From an uncultured bacterium (GTDB lineage Bacteria; Cyanobacteriota; Vampirovibrionia; Gastranaerophilales; Gastranaerophilaceae): DNA of 64,000 nucleotides. Under the pieces are notes generated by a model that made no database searches, was not told the DNA's origin, and saw only the letters and a list, made by a program, of their open reading frames with translations. Below are positions 8,946 to 16,602 of this stretch, in pieces. The stretch spans positions 1-64,000 of the forward strand of contig CASFTJ010000001.1 of NCBI GenBank assembly GCA_949297715.1. Direction: 5' to 3'. Position 1 is the stretch's first letter. Each line of letters starts with the position of its first letter. The position numbers and the translations under genes are program-made.

Positions 8946-9045
8946 AAAAAAAAGCCGTCTTGTTTAATAAGAACGGCTACCAGACTTGGGGAGGAGGTAT
9001 GAAAAACTTTCGTTTTTCATATCTATATTTTCTTAGACGGCTTAA
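8946..9045 (-). ncRNA. Candidate small RNA with an exposed CCUCCUCCCC segment
   Basis: On the minus strand the region reads as a textbook small RNA. A 10-bp stem TATGAAAAAC closed by a GAAA tetraloop (9021-8998) is followed by unpaired CCTCCTCCCC (8997-8988). A terminator hairpin comes next, AGCCGT..CTT paired with AAG ACGGCT, ending in eight T (8978-8946). The GNRA loop and T-run both point to the minus strand. The C-rich segment is complementary to Shine-Dalgarno sequences, as in known anti-SD regulatory RNAs. The 5' end and promoter are not resolved. On the plus strand a 20-codon ORF from ATG 8999 is possible but less convincing. Confidence 0.6.
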
Positions 9046-9114
9046 AGAAAAAAATATTTAAAAATAATTGACAAATATCCTCCAAATGCAGTAGATTTCT
9101 TTTTATTAAAAATT

Positions 9115-9129
9115 TGCTATAATAAGCGT
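9115..9129 (+). promoter_or_regulatory. Extended -10 promoter giving a leaderless kinase mRNA
   Basis: TGCTATAAT (9115-9123) is a perfect extended -10 box and ends only 6 nt before the ATG at 9130. Transcription would start at or next to the start codon, and no ribosome site is present. Confidence 0.6.
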
Positions 9130-9876
9130 ATGAAAGAAAATGAGAGAAATTACGAAGATTTTATTTCAACAGTAAGCCACGAATTAAGAACACCTTTGAC
9201 ATCAATCAGAGGATTTGCGCAGACAATGCTTGCATCGTGGGACAAGCTTGATGATGAAAGTAAGAAGAAATTTTTAAAAATCATTGAAGACCAATCAAAC
9301 AGGCTTATAAATTTAGTTGAGAACATGCTATCAGCAACCAAACTTTCTTTAAATAAGGATAATCTGATTTTAAAAGAAATTTATATAACACCTGTTGTAG
9401 AAACAGTTGTTCAAGTCGTAAAGAGCCAATATCCGGACAAAAAGTTTACTATAGCAATAGACGGTAAAACCCCGCCGATACTTGCAGACAAAGATAAATT
9501 CACTCAAATAATCACAAACATTATTGAAAATGCAGCAAAATACGGCGAAGAAAATTCTACAATAAACATAACAACAAATTTTTCAGGCTGCGATAATTAC
9601 ATATCAATAAAAATTCAAAACACAGGAATCGGAATAGCAGAAGAAGATTACGAAAAAATATTCACAAAGTTTTCGCGTCTTGATAATCCCTTGACAAGAA
9701 AAGTTCAAGGAAGCGGACTCGGGCTTTATATTACCAAAAACCTTACGGAAAAAATGGACGGAAAAATTTCTGTCAAATCAATTCCGGATAAGGACGGGAA
9801 ATATTTAACAACCTTTGAAATTTTAATGCCGGCAGGAGATGTTGAGAAACAAGCGAGGGCAAAATGCAATATGTAA
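9130..9876 (+). CDS. Soluble sensor histidine kinase (HisKA-HATPase only)
   Basis: This 248-residue protein has the full transmitter of a two-component kinase: the phosphoacceptor box FISTVSHELRTPLTSIRG with H17, the N-box IIENAAKYGE, the G1 box NTGIGI, an F-box (FTKFSRLD) and the G2 box GSGLGLYITK. There is no membrane span and almost nothing before the H-box, so it has no sensor domain of its own and would need a partner or another input. It overlaps the following regulator gene by 13 nt, which makes that protein its likely target. Confidence 0.92.
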   Translation: MKENERNYEDFISTVSHELRTPLTSIRGFAQTMLASWDKLDDESKKKFLKIIEDQSNRLINLVENMLSATKLSLNKDNLILKEIYITPVVETVVQVVKSQYPDKKFTIAIDGKTPPILADKDKFTQIITNIIENAAKYGEENSTINITTNFSGCDNYISIKIQNTGIGIAEEDYEKIFTKFSRLDNPLTRKVQGSGLGLYITKNLTEKMDGKISVKSIPDKDGKYLTTFEILMPAGDVEKQARAKCNM

Positions 9877-11168
9877 CGCTTATAATCGACAAACGTAGAG
9901 AGCTTTCGGTCAAATACAAAAAACTGCTTGAAAACAGTCTTTCGACAGTAATCATCAGTAAAAGCCTGCTTTCTGCAATGAAAATCATACAGGATAAAGA
10001 ACCTGATTTAATAATAATTTCGGACAGCATAGACAGTGACCAATGTGACTATTGCAAACAGATAAGAGCTTTAACTTATAATATGCGCCCGATAATCATA
10101 GCGCTTTCAAAATCCGCGGAACTTCAAGACAGATTGAACGTGCTTTCTTCAGGCGCCGACGATTTTATAAGCGAACCTGTAAACAGCGAAGAATTTATCA
10201 TGAGAATAACGGCACACCTAAGGCGTGAATCGGAATCTAATCTTGATAATACAACACTTCTTCCGAACAAAAACTACACTCTAAGAGCCTTAAGACGTGC
10301 CGTAACTTCTAAAAATCCCTGGGGATGCTTATATATAAGTATCGAAAACTTTAAAACTTATCGTGAAACTTACACAGAACTTGCTTCGGACAAACTGGTT
10401 CAAACATTTTGCGCTATAATGCAGTCGGCATTGAATGATGATGATTACTCGGGATGCCTGTCGGAAAATGAGTTTATCATAATCACAAACCCGCTTAAAG
10501 CCGAAAAAATAGCAAATTTTCTTACATTTGCCTTTGATGCTGTTGCCCCGAAATTTTATTCACCGCAAGATAAAGAAAGAGGTTACATAATCACCGAAGG
10601 CGATAATCAGGCAGGCAGAAGATCGGGATTTGTATATTCGACCATAGGCATCGTCACAAACGAATTTAAAAAATACACCGACATAAAAAACCTTTTAACA
10701 GATCTTGTAAGCATTCATCATCTTGCAAATATCCCAAACAGATCAAATTACCTGATGGAAAGAGCTAAAATTTCAGGGAAAGACGCAATAGATTCAAATG
10801 TTTATAATAACAAAATCGTAATCGTCGAACCCGATGAAGCAATGAAAGTTTTGTTAAAAACGATACTGGAACTTCAAGGCTATGAAGCATCCGTAATCGA
10901 AAATGGTGAAGATATCGACGTTTACGGAAAATCCCCCGCCGTAATACTTCTTGATGCAGGGCATGCTGATAATCTTAAAGGACTTAAAATTTGTAAAACT
11001 TTGAGAGAAAATCCTGATTTTAACAACACAAAAATTATCGTAACTTCAATCTTCCATGATAAAGAGCTTATTTTAAATTGTGGCGCAGATCTTTACATGC
11101 CAAAGCCCTACGAACTTTCAACTCTTGTAAAATGGATTAAAATTTTTATAGATGAAATTAATTATTGA
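9864..11168 (+). CDS. Response regulator with REC - degenerate GGDEF - REC architecture
   Basis: This 434-residue protein has two receiver domains around a middle domain. REC1 (about 1-118) keeps the acceptor Asp (D54 in IIISDSID) but has SEP where the conserved Lys-Pro should be. The middle domain (about 125-300) has the order of a GGDEF cyclase, but the signature is replaced by LSENEF, so cyclase activity is not expected. REC2 (about 312-432) has ILLDAGHAD with the acceptor Asp and a normal MPKPYE. It is translationally coupled to the kinase. Output is probably through protein contacts or nucleotide binding rather than c-di-GMP synthesis. Confidence 0.85.
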   Translation: MQYVTLIIDKRRELSVKYKKLLENSLSTVIISKSLLSAMKIIQDKEPDLIIISDSIDSDQCDYCKQIRALTYNMRPIIIALSKSAELQDRLNVLSSGADDFISEPVNSEEFIMRITAHLRRESESNLDNTTLLPNKNYTLRALRRAVTSKNPWGCLYISIENFKTYRETYTELASDKLVQTFCAIMQSALNDDDYSGCLSENEFIIITNPLKAEKIANFLTFAFDAVAPKFYSPQDKERGYIITEGDNQAGRRSGFVYSTIGIVTNEFKKYTDIKNLLTDLVSIHHLANIPNRSNYLMERAKISGKDAIDSNVYNNKIVIVEPDEAMKVLLKTILELQGYEASVIENGEDIDVYGKSPAVILLDAGHADNLKGLKICKTLRENPDFNNTKIIVTSIFHDKELILNCGADLYMPKPYELSTLVKWIKIFIDEINY

Positions 11169-11225
11169 TAACAAAGACTTTTTAATACGTAGAAAGAATA
11201 AAAGCAATTTTTAATCCTCAGAGTT

Positions 11226-11242
11226 CGTCGTTTTGACGCACC
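11226..11242 (+). repeat. Inverted-repeat copy downstream of pseudopilin 1
   Basis: CGTCGTTTTGACGCACC lies just past the 3' end of the minus-strand pseudopilin gene. A closely matching copy in opposite orientation is at 12139-12155, so the two flank the gene. The core can also form a small CGTC/GACG hairpin. Confidence 0.4.
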
Positions 11243-11251
11243 TTAATAACT

Positions 11252-12029
11252 CTACCAAGGATAATCCTTTTTCATTTCCCAGCCGTCGTTTATTATCTTT
11301 GCCGCGCAATATGTTCCTGTACCACTTAAGCTACAGCTACTGTTTATTTCCGCTTGAGTTTTGTCATATCCATATGGTCTTACAATATTTTTGTCAAAAA
11401 ATACTTGAAATACAAATACATCTTTACCTAAAATATTTGGGGGCTTTATTCCGTTTAAGTCCACATAAACACTTTGACTGGATGAATATTTTGCTGTTTC
11501 AGAAATTTTATTACCGTCATCATCATATTCATATTCCCACCACATCATATTTATATAATATGCTGTTCCATCCATTGTTGTAAAATATATTCGACCTACA
11601 TAATACGATGTAACAATAGCCAAATTATATACGGACTTATTTATCTTTTTAAAAGGATAATTTATTCCATAAGGATATACACCACTTTTTGAAACCGTCG
11701 GGTTATTAAAATATGGAAGCCAGTATTGTTCAAAAAATTTTTTGGTTGCATCCGCATTCACCGTATCAGACGTCGAAAAATAAGCCCCACCGTTATCTTC
11801 TTGAGCTTGCAACACCATTTGACTTAACACTGTATAAGCTTTTTTTAATTGTGATATTGTTGCCTGCTTTTTATATTTACCGACAACAGTCGGCAAAGTC
11901 ATGGCAATAACAACACCCAATATCCCTAAGGTTATTAAAACTTCCGCTAATGTAAATCCAGCCTTTTTCCCTCTTAAGGAGCTATTCTCGGGTGCCCCCC
12001 CCCCCCTGTAATTCAATCATATCAAGCAT
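11252..12029 (-). CDS. Pseudopilin-like protein 1, out of frame because of a poly-G run (phase OFF)
   Basis: The pilin body carries the prepilin signature AGFTLAEVLITLGILGVV, then a long N-terminal helix and a C-terminus ending DGWEMKKDYPW. A good ribosome site (AAGGAG, 6-nt spacing) precedes ATG 12029. From that ATG the frame runs through a 12-G tract into TAG after GGC-ACC-CGA-GAA. With 11 G the ATG would be in frame and give a 258-residue prepilin with the leader MLDMIELQGGGAPENSS. The present in-frame start would be a TTG at 12016 with no ribosome site. The gene has its own strong promoter. Prepilin peptidase would cut before FTLAE. The switch is inferred from the tract; an assembly error in the run is the alternative. 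Confidence 0.8.
11995..12006 (-). repeat. Poly-G tract (12 G on the coding strand) in pseudopilin 1
   Basis: Twelve consecutive C on the plus strand lie between the start codon and the pilin helix. Runs this long are exceptional in such AT-rich DNA and are the classic substrate for slipped-strand mispairing. Eleven or fourteen G would put the upstream ATG in frame. Confidence 0.9.
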
Positions 12030-12064
12030 TTCCAGCTCCTTACCTTTTTCTATGCTACTCTTTT

Positions 12065-12093
12065 ATTATATCAATCCTTTTTAATTTTGACAA
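12065..12093 (-). promoter_or_regulatory. Sigma-70-type promoter of pseudopilin 1
   Basis: On the minus strand TTGTCA, a 17-nt spacer and TATAAT give a near-ideal promoter about 36 nt before ATG 12029. The G-tract lies downstream in the coding region, so any switching acts on translation rather than on promoter spacing. Confidence 0.8.
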
Positions 12094-12138
12094 GCCTTTA
12101 GATTTAATACACCTTTCAATGCGCCAATCAATCCTTTC

Positions 12139-12155
12139 GGTGCGTCAAACGACGC
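12139..12155 (+). repeat. Inverted-repeat copy upstream of pseudopilin 1
   Basis: GGTGCGTCAAACGACGC is the opposite-orientation partner of the copy at 11226-11242 and lies just past the 3' end of pseudopilin 2. Confidence 0.4.
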
Positions 12156-12172
12156 TCACTCCTTACTACTTA

Positions 12173-12913
12173 CTACCAAGCAGGATAATCCTTTTTCATT
12201 TCCCAACCGTCCTGCATAATTAGAGCTGCACAAGCATCACCGGCTTGACGCATTACAACTCTCGTATTTTTGTTACAAGATCTATCTATTGCTGTACCCA
12301 AAAGATCTTCTCTTGAATAGAGATTAAATGGTCTATAACAAGCGGAATAGCCTCCTGGATATAACCCTGAACGTAAAGTTGGCATAACATATTCACAATT
12401 TTTATAAGTACCAATAGTCCTTGAGTTTATCAAATAAAAATTAAATATATCATGTCCTGAGCGATTAAATCCCGATGGCCCATCAGCATCAAAGAAAAAA
12501 ACTACTACCCCATCAAGAGTATTAACTCCTAAAATTCTTCCATCTCCTAATATTACACCATAATCAATTGTAATATTTGTTGTTTGATCAATTGCTTTTG
12601 GCTGACGTTTTCCGTACCAACAATCATTGTCATCTTTACAAACCATTGATATATTTAAAAACGGATTAAAATATTCCTCCATAAAATCCTTTGCCGATAA
12701 CGAGGTGTCAAAATCTGTTATATAAACTTCATTTATGGCCTGATAAGTGTTTGCTGCTTGCATCAATGTTGTATACATTTTTTCTAAAGCAACTGTTATT
12801 TCTCGTTTCTGGTGCTGTTGAATTAAAGCCGGCAAAGTCATTGCTATTACTACACCCAAAAGCCCTAACGTTATTAAAACCTCTGCTAAAGTAAAACCCT
12901 TCTCTTTCATCAT
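12173..12913 (-). CDS. Pseudopilin-like protein 2 (no poly-G tract)
   Basis: This 246-residue protein has a short charged leader (MMKEKG) and the prepilin signature GFTLAEVLITLGLLGVV, so cleavage would be after Gly6. A long helix, several Cys residues in the globular part and the C-terminus DGWEMKKDYPAW follow. It would be exported and assembled as a minor pilin or pseudopilin, although no pilus machinery genes are in this window. It is divergent from an XRE regulator gene 68 nt away, and a palindrome lies between them, suggesting direct control by that regulator. Confidence 0.85.
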   Translation of the reverse strand: MMKEKGFTLAEVLITLGLLGVVIAMTLPALIQQHQKREITVALEKMYTTLMQAANTYQAINEVYITDFDTSLSAKDFMEEYFNPFLNISMVCKDDNDCWYGKRQPKAIDQTTNITIDYGVILGDGRILGVNTLDGVVVFFFDADGPSGFNRSGHDIFNFYLINSRTIGTYKNCEYVMPTLRSGLYPGGYSACYRPFNLYSREDLLGTAIDRSCNKNTRVVMRQAGDACAALIMQDGWEMKKDYPAW

Positions 12914-12933
12914 ACTACCTACCTTTCTTATGG

Positions 12934-12947
12934 TTCTATGTATAGAA
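12934..12947. promoter_or_regulatory. Palindromic operator candidate between pseudopilin 2 and its XRE gene
   Basis: TTCTAT-GT-ATAGAA is a perfect 6-bp-arm palindrome in the 68-nt divergent gap. A half-site TTCTATATAT follows at 12973, touching the XRE start codon. The position fits autoregulation plus control of the pilin gene. Confidence 0.5.
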
Positions 12948-12981
12948 ATATATAAACGATTTTAGCATTAGTATTCTATAT

Positions 12982-13257
12982 ATGCAACATGCAAATTCTA
13001 AAAAATCAGAAATTATTTTTAAAACTCTCGCAAAAGTCATCCGCCAAGAACGAGAAAAACAAAATAAATCTCTAAGAGTTCTGGCTGATGAATACGATAT
13101 TCAAAAGTCACTTTTATCACGGCTTGAAAATGGAGTTAACGAGCCTAAACTTATTTCTATTTGGACAATCGCCGAAGCCTTAAACATTCCCGTATCTGAA
13201 TTAATCCATAAAGTAGAACAAGAACTGCCTAAAAATTTTACTTTAGTCGATAAATAA
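12982..13257 (+). CDS. XRE-family helix-turn-helix regulator divergent from pseudopilin 2
   Basis: This 91-residue protein is almost entirely a lambda-repressor-type domain: IRQEREKQNKSLRVLADEY, then the recognition region IQKSLLSRLENGVNEPKL, then IWTIAEALNIPVSELI. There is no sensor domain. It lies head-to-head with a pseudopilin gene, the same arrangement as the XRE gene at 39390. It probably binds the palindrome at 12934. The 3' end converges on the next gene with a 2-nt gap. Confidence 0.9.
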   Translation: MQHANSKKSEIIFKTLAKVIRQEREKQNKSLRVLADEYDIQKSLLSRLENGVNEPKLISIWTIAEALNIPVSELIHKVEQELPKNFTLVDK

Positions 13258-13259
13258 TG

Positions 13260-14066
13260 CTACTCAAAACTAAATGGATTTTTAGTTTTTGGTTTAGCAA
13301 ACGGATTAAACATATTTTGCGCTGTCTGATTATTATTATCAGATTTGTTCATGTCTTTGTCCTGCTTTATATAATCGTGTTCCGCTTTTGCTATTTCTTC
13401 AAGATTGCCGCTTTCCAGCAACTTTATAAATTCATCCATTTTTTTATCTATTTCTTCATTTTCGGCATCACTCAATTTTTCGGAAGTTTTTGAATCCTTT
13501 GAATCGCTGCCGTTTTCTATGGAATTTATTATATCCTCATTCAATTTGTCCATATCTATGCCGTCTAAATCACCGCCATTTGCTACAAATTGATTTAATT
13601 TATTCTCTATCGTTATGCTTTTTGCGGCTTTTGAATGTACATTTTTAATCTGTTCAGTTATTTGTTTTAATTGACTTACAATCGAATCTATATCTGCATC
13701 TGCTCCTGAGGCGCATTTTTTGCTTATTAGAGCATTTGCTTCTTCTGTTAAAGATCTTTTTGCAGTTCTGAATTTATCCGACAAACTACTAAACTTTGGA
13801 ATTTTTGAATTTTCAAGCTTTCTACAATTTAGACTAAAGTCTTGGTCTTTTACTACTTTTACATATTCATCATATGATTTATCAAATTGTTCGATATTTT
13901 TATTTCCCTTTCCGGAGTTGGCGGCTTCTCCTGTGTCATTTGCCCTTGATACATTATTTGACATATCCACTGTCCATACAGAATTACACGTTTTACCCTG
14001 AGGGTTTTGTTCTGTAATATATGGCACATATCCATTATTTGATTTTATATTACCTATTTGTAACAA
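13260..14066 (-). CDS. Asn/Ser/Lys-rich coiled-coil protein of unknown function
   Basis: This 268-residue protein starts at TTG 14066, with AAAGGAA at suitable spacing. It has no signal peptide or membrane span. The first 70 residues are Asn/Ser-rich and low in complexity. Residues about 85-230 are predicted helical with heptad-like Lys/Glu/Leu spacing (DADIDSIVSQLKQITEQIK, EIDKKMDEFIKLLESGNLEE). I do not recognise the family. It carries the shared ACTTTATATA promoter-like element 30 nt upstream, linking it to other unknown genes in the window. Confidence 0.65.
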   Translation of the reverse strand: MLQIGNIKSNNGYVPYITEQNPQGKTCNSVWTVDMSNNVSRANDTGEAANSGKGNKNIEQFDKSYDEYVKVVKDQDFSLNCRKLENSKIPKFSSLSDKFRTAKRSLTEEANALISKKCASGADADIDSIVSQLKQITEQIKNVHSKAAKSITIENKLNQFVANGGDLDGIDMDKLNEDIINSIENGSDSKDSKTSEKLSDAENEEIDKKMDEFIKLLESGNLEEIAKAEHDYIKQDKDMNKSDNNNQTAQNMFNPFAKPKTKNPFSFE

Positions 14067-14095
14067 AATATGTTCCTTTAAATCTTTTAATTATA

Positions 14096-14124
14096 TATAT
14101 AAAGTATATTTATTATATACTTGC
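14096..14124 (-). promoter_or_regulatory. Shared promoter-like element, copy B
   Basis: On the minus strand GCAA, a 15-nt spacer and ACTTTATATA end 30 nt before the TTG start at 14066. It matches the elements at 1602, 18956 and 40433. Confidence 0.5.
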
Positions 14125-14250
14125 TTTTTTATTTGTTTTTTTAAAGTTTTGTAAACAATTTCACAAACAAACAACAGTATTAAGTTTATGTAAAGGTGCC
14201 TTTTAGTTGTGGTAAACTAATATTGTGGATAAATTAAGAAGGAGGTCATA

Positions 14251-15375
14251 ATGATACCTATTTTAGATTCAAAACGCCAGTATGCTACTATTGGCAGCGA
14301 AGTTGAAAAAGCTGTATGTGATGTTTTACGCTCAGGTTCATATATTTTAGGCGCTAACTGCAAAGCTTTTGAACAAGAAATGGCTGATTTTATCGGCTGT
14401 AAATATACTGTAGGGCTTAACTCTGGAACTGATGCTCTTCATTTAGCTCTTAGAGCTCTTGATATCGGCGCAGGTGATGAAGTTATTACGGTTGCATTTA
14501 CTTTCGTTGCAACAACTGAGGCTATCGGAATCGTTGGTGCTAAACCTGTTTTTGTTGATATTGATCCTGATACTTTCAATATTGATGCATCTAAAATTGA
14601 AGCAGCGATTACTCCAAGAACTAAAGCTATTATTCCGGTTCACCTTTACGGTCAGCCTTGCGATATGGATATCATTATGGATGTCGCTAAACGCCACAAT
14701 TTACACGTTATCGAGGACTGCTGCCAAGCTATCGGCGCTTTATACAAAGGTAAAATGGTCGGTACTTTCGGCGATTTCGGTTGCTTAAGCTTCTATCCGA
14801 CTAAAAACTTAGGCGGTATGGGCGATGGCGGTTTGATTATGACCAACGATGAAAAACTTCGGGACAGAGTTGTTGCTCTTAGAAACCACGGCGGTGCTAT
14901 CCGTTATCACCACGATGAAATCGGTATTAACAGCAGATTGGACGAAATTCAGGCTGCTATTTTGAGAGTTAAGCTCCCTCACGTTAACAACTGGAATAAG
15001 CTCAGACGTGAACACGCTTATTACTACAACGAACTCTTTAAAGATTGCAAAGATATCCAAACTCCTGTTGAATTAAAAGATACGTACTGCGTTTATCATC
15101 AATATACAGTTAAAATCCCGAATCGTGACACAGTTCATAAATTGCTTCAGGAAAACGGAATCGGCGCTATGCTTTATTACCCGATACCTTTGCACCTGCA
15201 AAAAGTTCACGAATATTTAGGTGTCGGCAAAGGTTCACTTCCTTACACCGAAAAAGATACCGAATTAGTTATCTCGCTTCCGATGTTCCCTGAACTTACT
15301 AAAGAAGAACAGCAGACAGTTGCTAAAACTCTTATTGAATGTATTGAAAAATCAAAATCTGCTGTCGGTGTATAA
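14251..15375 (+). CDS. DegT/DnrJ/EryC1/StrS-family sugar aminotransferase
   Basis: This 374-residue PLP enzyme is full length for the family. Visible motifs are LNSGTDALHLALRALDIGAGDEVI, shown in part as NSGTDALHLAL, the HLYGQPCDMD region, EDCCQAIGA (the cofactor-stacking and Asp region), and FYPTKNLGGMGDGG with the Schiff-base Lys at residue 185. It would aminate a nucleotide-linked keto-sugar for a surface glycan. No other sugar genes adjoin it, so the exact sugar is open. AAGGAGG precedes the ATG, and a strong terminator follows, so it looks monocistronic. It uses C-ending codons more than its neighbours, which hints at high expression. Confidence 0.9.
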   Translation: MIPILDSKRQYATIGSEVEKAVCDVLRSGSYILGANCKAFEQEMADFIGCKYTVGLNSGTDALHLALRALDIGAGDEVITVAFTFVATTEAIGIVGAKPVFVDIDPDTFNIDASKIEAAITPRTKAIIPVHLYGQPCDMDIIMDVAKRHNLHVIEDCCQAIGALYKGKMVGTFGDFGCLSFYPTKNLGGMGDGGLIMTNDEKLRDRVVALRNHGGAIRYHHDEIGINSRLDEIQAAILRVKLPHVNNWNKLRREHAYYYNELFKDCKDIQTPVELKDTYCVYHQYTVKIPNRDTVHKLLQENGIGAMLYYPIPLHLQKVHEYLGVGKGSLPYTEKDTELVISLPMFPELTKEEQQTVAKTLIECIEKSKSAVGV

Positions 15376-15388
15376 TTTATTATATATA

Positions 15389-15426
15389 AAAAGACGCCCG
15401 CATAATATAAAATGCGGGCGTCTTTT
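15389..15426 (+). terminator. Strong terminator of the aminotransferase gene
   Basis: AAAAGACGCCCGCAT and its perfect complement ATGCGGGCGTCTTTT pair around an 8-nt loop (15 bp). The symmetry would also stop the convergent transcript. Confidence 0.9.
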
Positions 15427-15468
15427 AAACTTTATTCTTTATCAATTACCTCAAAATTATTATTCTAA

Positions 15469-16602
15469 TCATTTACCTGTTTTATTTTTATTAGATGACA
15501 TTTTATCTAAAACAACCCCGCCCAATCCTATTAGTACAAGCGCTGCCGCTACCATGCCTAAAATCTTTATCATCGGGGTATTCTTAACTTCTTTAGATTT
15601 ATGAATTGCCCAATCTTTTTTGAAAAATAAATTATCTGCATTTTTATAAAATATTTTATCAATCAATTCATCGGCCTGCTCTTTAAAATTCTCTTTTATT
15701 ACCGTTTTTAAATCTCCAACCGCTTTTTCATAAGCCTGTTTCGGATTCAACCCGCCGGCTTGAGCCTCCCCAAAACACCCTAAAGGCGCATCTGTACCAA
15801 ATAATATTCTATCTGTCGCATTTCTCTTTTGAAGCTCCTTTATAAGTTTTACAATACTTGGCTTGTTTGTATTGCTTATTCCGTCTTTGCCCCAATCTAC
15901 CCAGGATATATCTACATAAAGCCGTGAATCTTGTTCATCTATTGATTTCAAAAGTTCATCTATCGCATTTTGGTGAGATTTTGCATCACCTGCTCCCATA
16001 TGTCCCATGATTACAGGAACATTCGGAAATTTTCTGGCAAGATTGTGTATTGCTTCAGGTGATGATATTTTATCTACCAGTTTGCCTTCAGGTTTTATTT
16101 GAACATCACAGTGAAATAAACAGGGTAGCTGATATCTGTCTGCTAAAAACATATATGACCAGTAAATTTCACTGTCAGCCTGCGCCAGAAAACTCCTCGG
16201 ATGAAATTTTAATCCTACAAATTTTCCGGGATTGTCTTGTATTAAATTGTTTATTTTTACGGCATTTCCTGCGGTTTTTGTCGGCTGGCATGCGGCTAAT
16301 GCATAATATTTGGAATCCTTTTTACAAATTGATAATAGCTCCTCATTTCCGCTAACTTCATCTTTGCCTTCCCAATAAAGTGCATCTAAATTTGAAACTA
16401 TTGCTTTTTCAACTTCATCTTGCTGCATCTGCCCCTGTATATTAACGTTTAAAGGCGTCTTTGTAAATGTATCTATAGCTCCGATATCAAAATGAAGCAT
16501 ATCATTTCGGTTACCGTTTCTAGGCCAATTTCCTATATGCATGTGTGAATCTATTATAGAACCGGTAAATGATATTTTTTTCCCGAAACTATCTACTTTC
16601 AT
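15469..16602 (-). CDS. TIM-barrel amidohydrolase with a C-terminal membrane anchor
   Basis: This 377-residue protein has the amidohydrolase order of metal ligands: IDSHMHIG near the N-terminus, LKFHPR, LFHCDV, VIMGHMGAGD and FGTDAPLG. It resembles the amidohydrolase-2 group (ACMSD-like decarboxylases and lactonases). After the barrel, a hydrophobic span (MIKILGMVAAALVLIGLG) with a Lys-rich tail suggests a tail-anchored membrane protein, which is unusual for this fold. The N-terminus contains KKISFTGS, a short motif that recurs in other proteins here. It overlaps the upstream gene by 14 nt, so the two are one operon. Confidence 0.8.
   Translation of the reverse strand: MKVDSFGKKISFTGSIIDSHMHIGNWPRNGNRNDMLHFDIGAIDTFTKTPLNVNIQGQMQQDEVEKAIVSNLDALYWEGKDEVSGNEELLSICKKDSKYYALAACQPTKTAGNAVKINNLIQDNPGKFVGLKFHPRSFLAQADSEIYWSYMFLADRYQLPCLFHCDVQIKPEGKLVDKISSPEAIHNLARKFPNVPVIMGHMGAGDAKSHQNAIDELLKSIDEQDSRLYVDISWVDWGKDGISNTNKPSIVKLIKELQKRNATDRILFGTDAPLGCFGEAQAGGLNPKQAYEKAVGDLKTVIKENFKEQADELIDKIFYKNADNLFFKKDWAIHKSKEVKNTPMIKILGMVAAALVLIGLGGVVLDKMSSNKNKTGK

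Noticed and set aside
8999-9061. 20-codon ORF after GGAGGAGG as a leader peptide of the kinase
   Set aside because: The ribosome site nearly touches the ATG, the region folds better as a minus-strand RNA, and the kinase has its own promoter beyond it. It is kept only as an alternative.
9130-9876. NTGIGI instead of DxGxGI in the kinase G1 box as a sign of inactivity
   Set aside because: Asn at this position occurs in many active-looking kinases; the H-, N- and G2-boxes are intact.
11252-12029. Calling the poly-G pseudopilins plain pseudogenes
   Set aside because: Promoters, ribosome sites, leaders and the whole downstream frames are intact in all three; only the tract length separates start and body, which is not typical of random decay.
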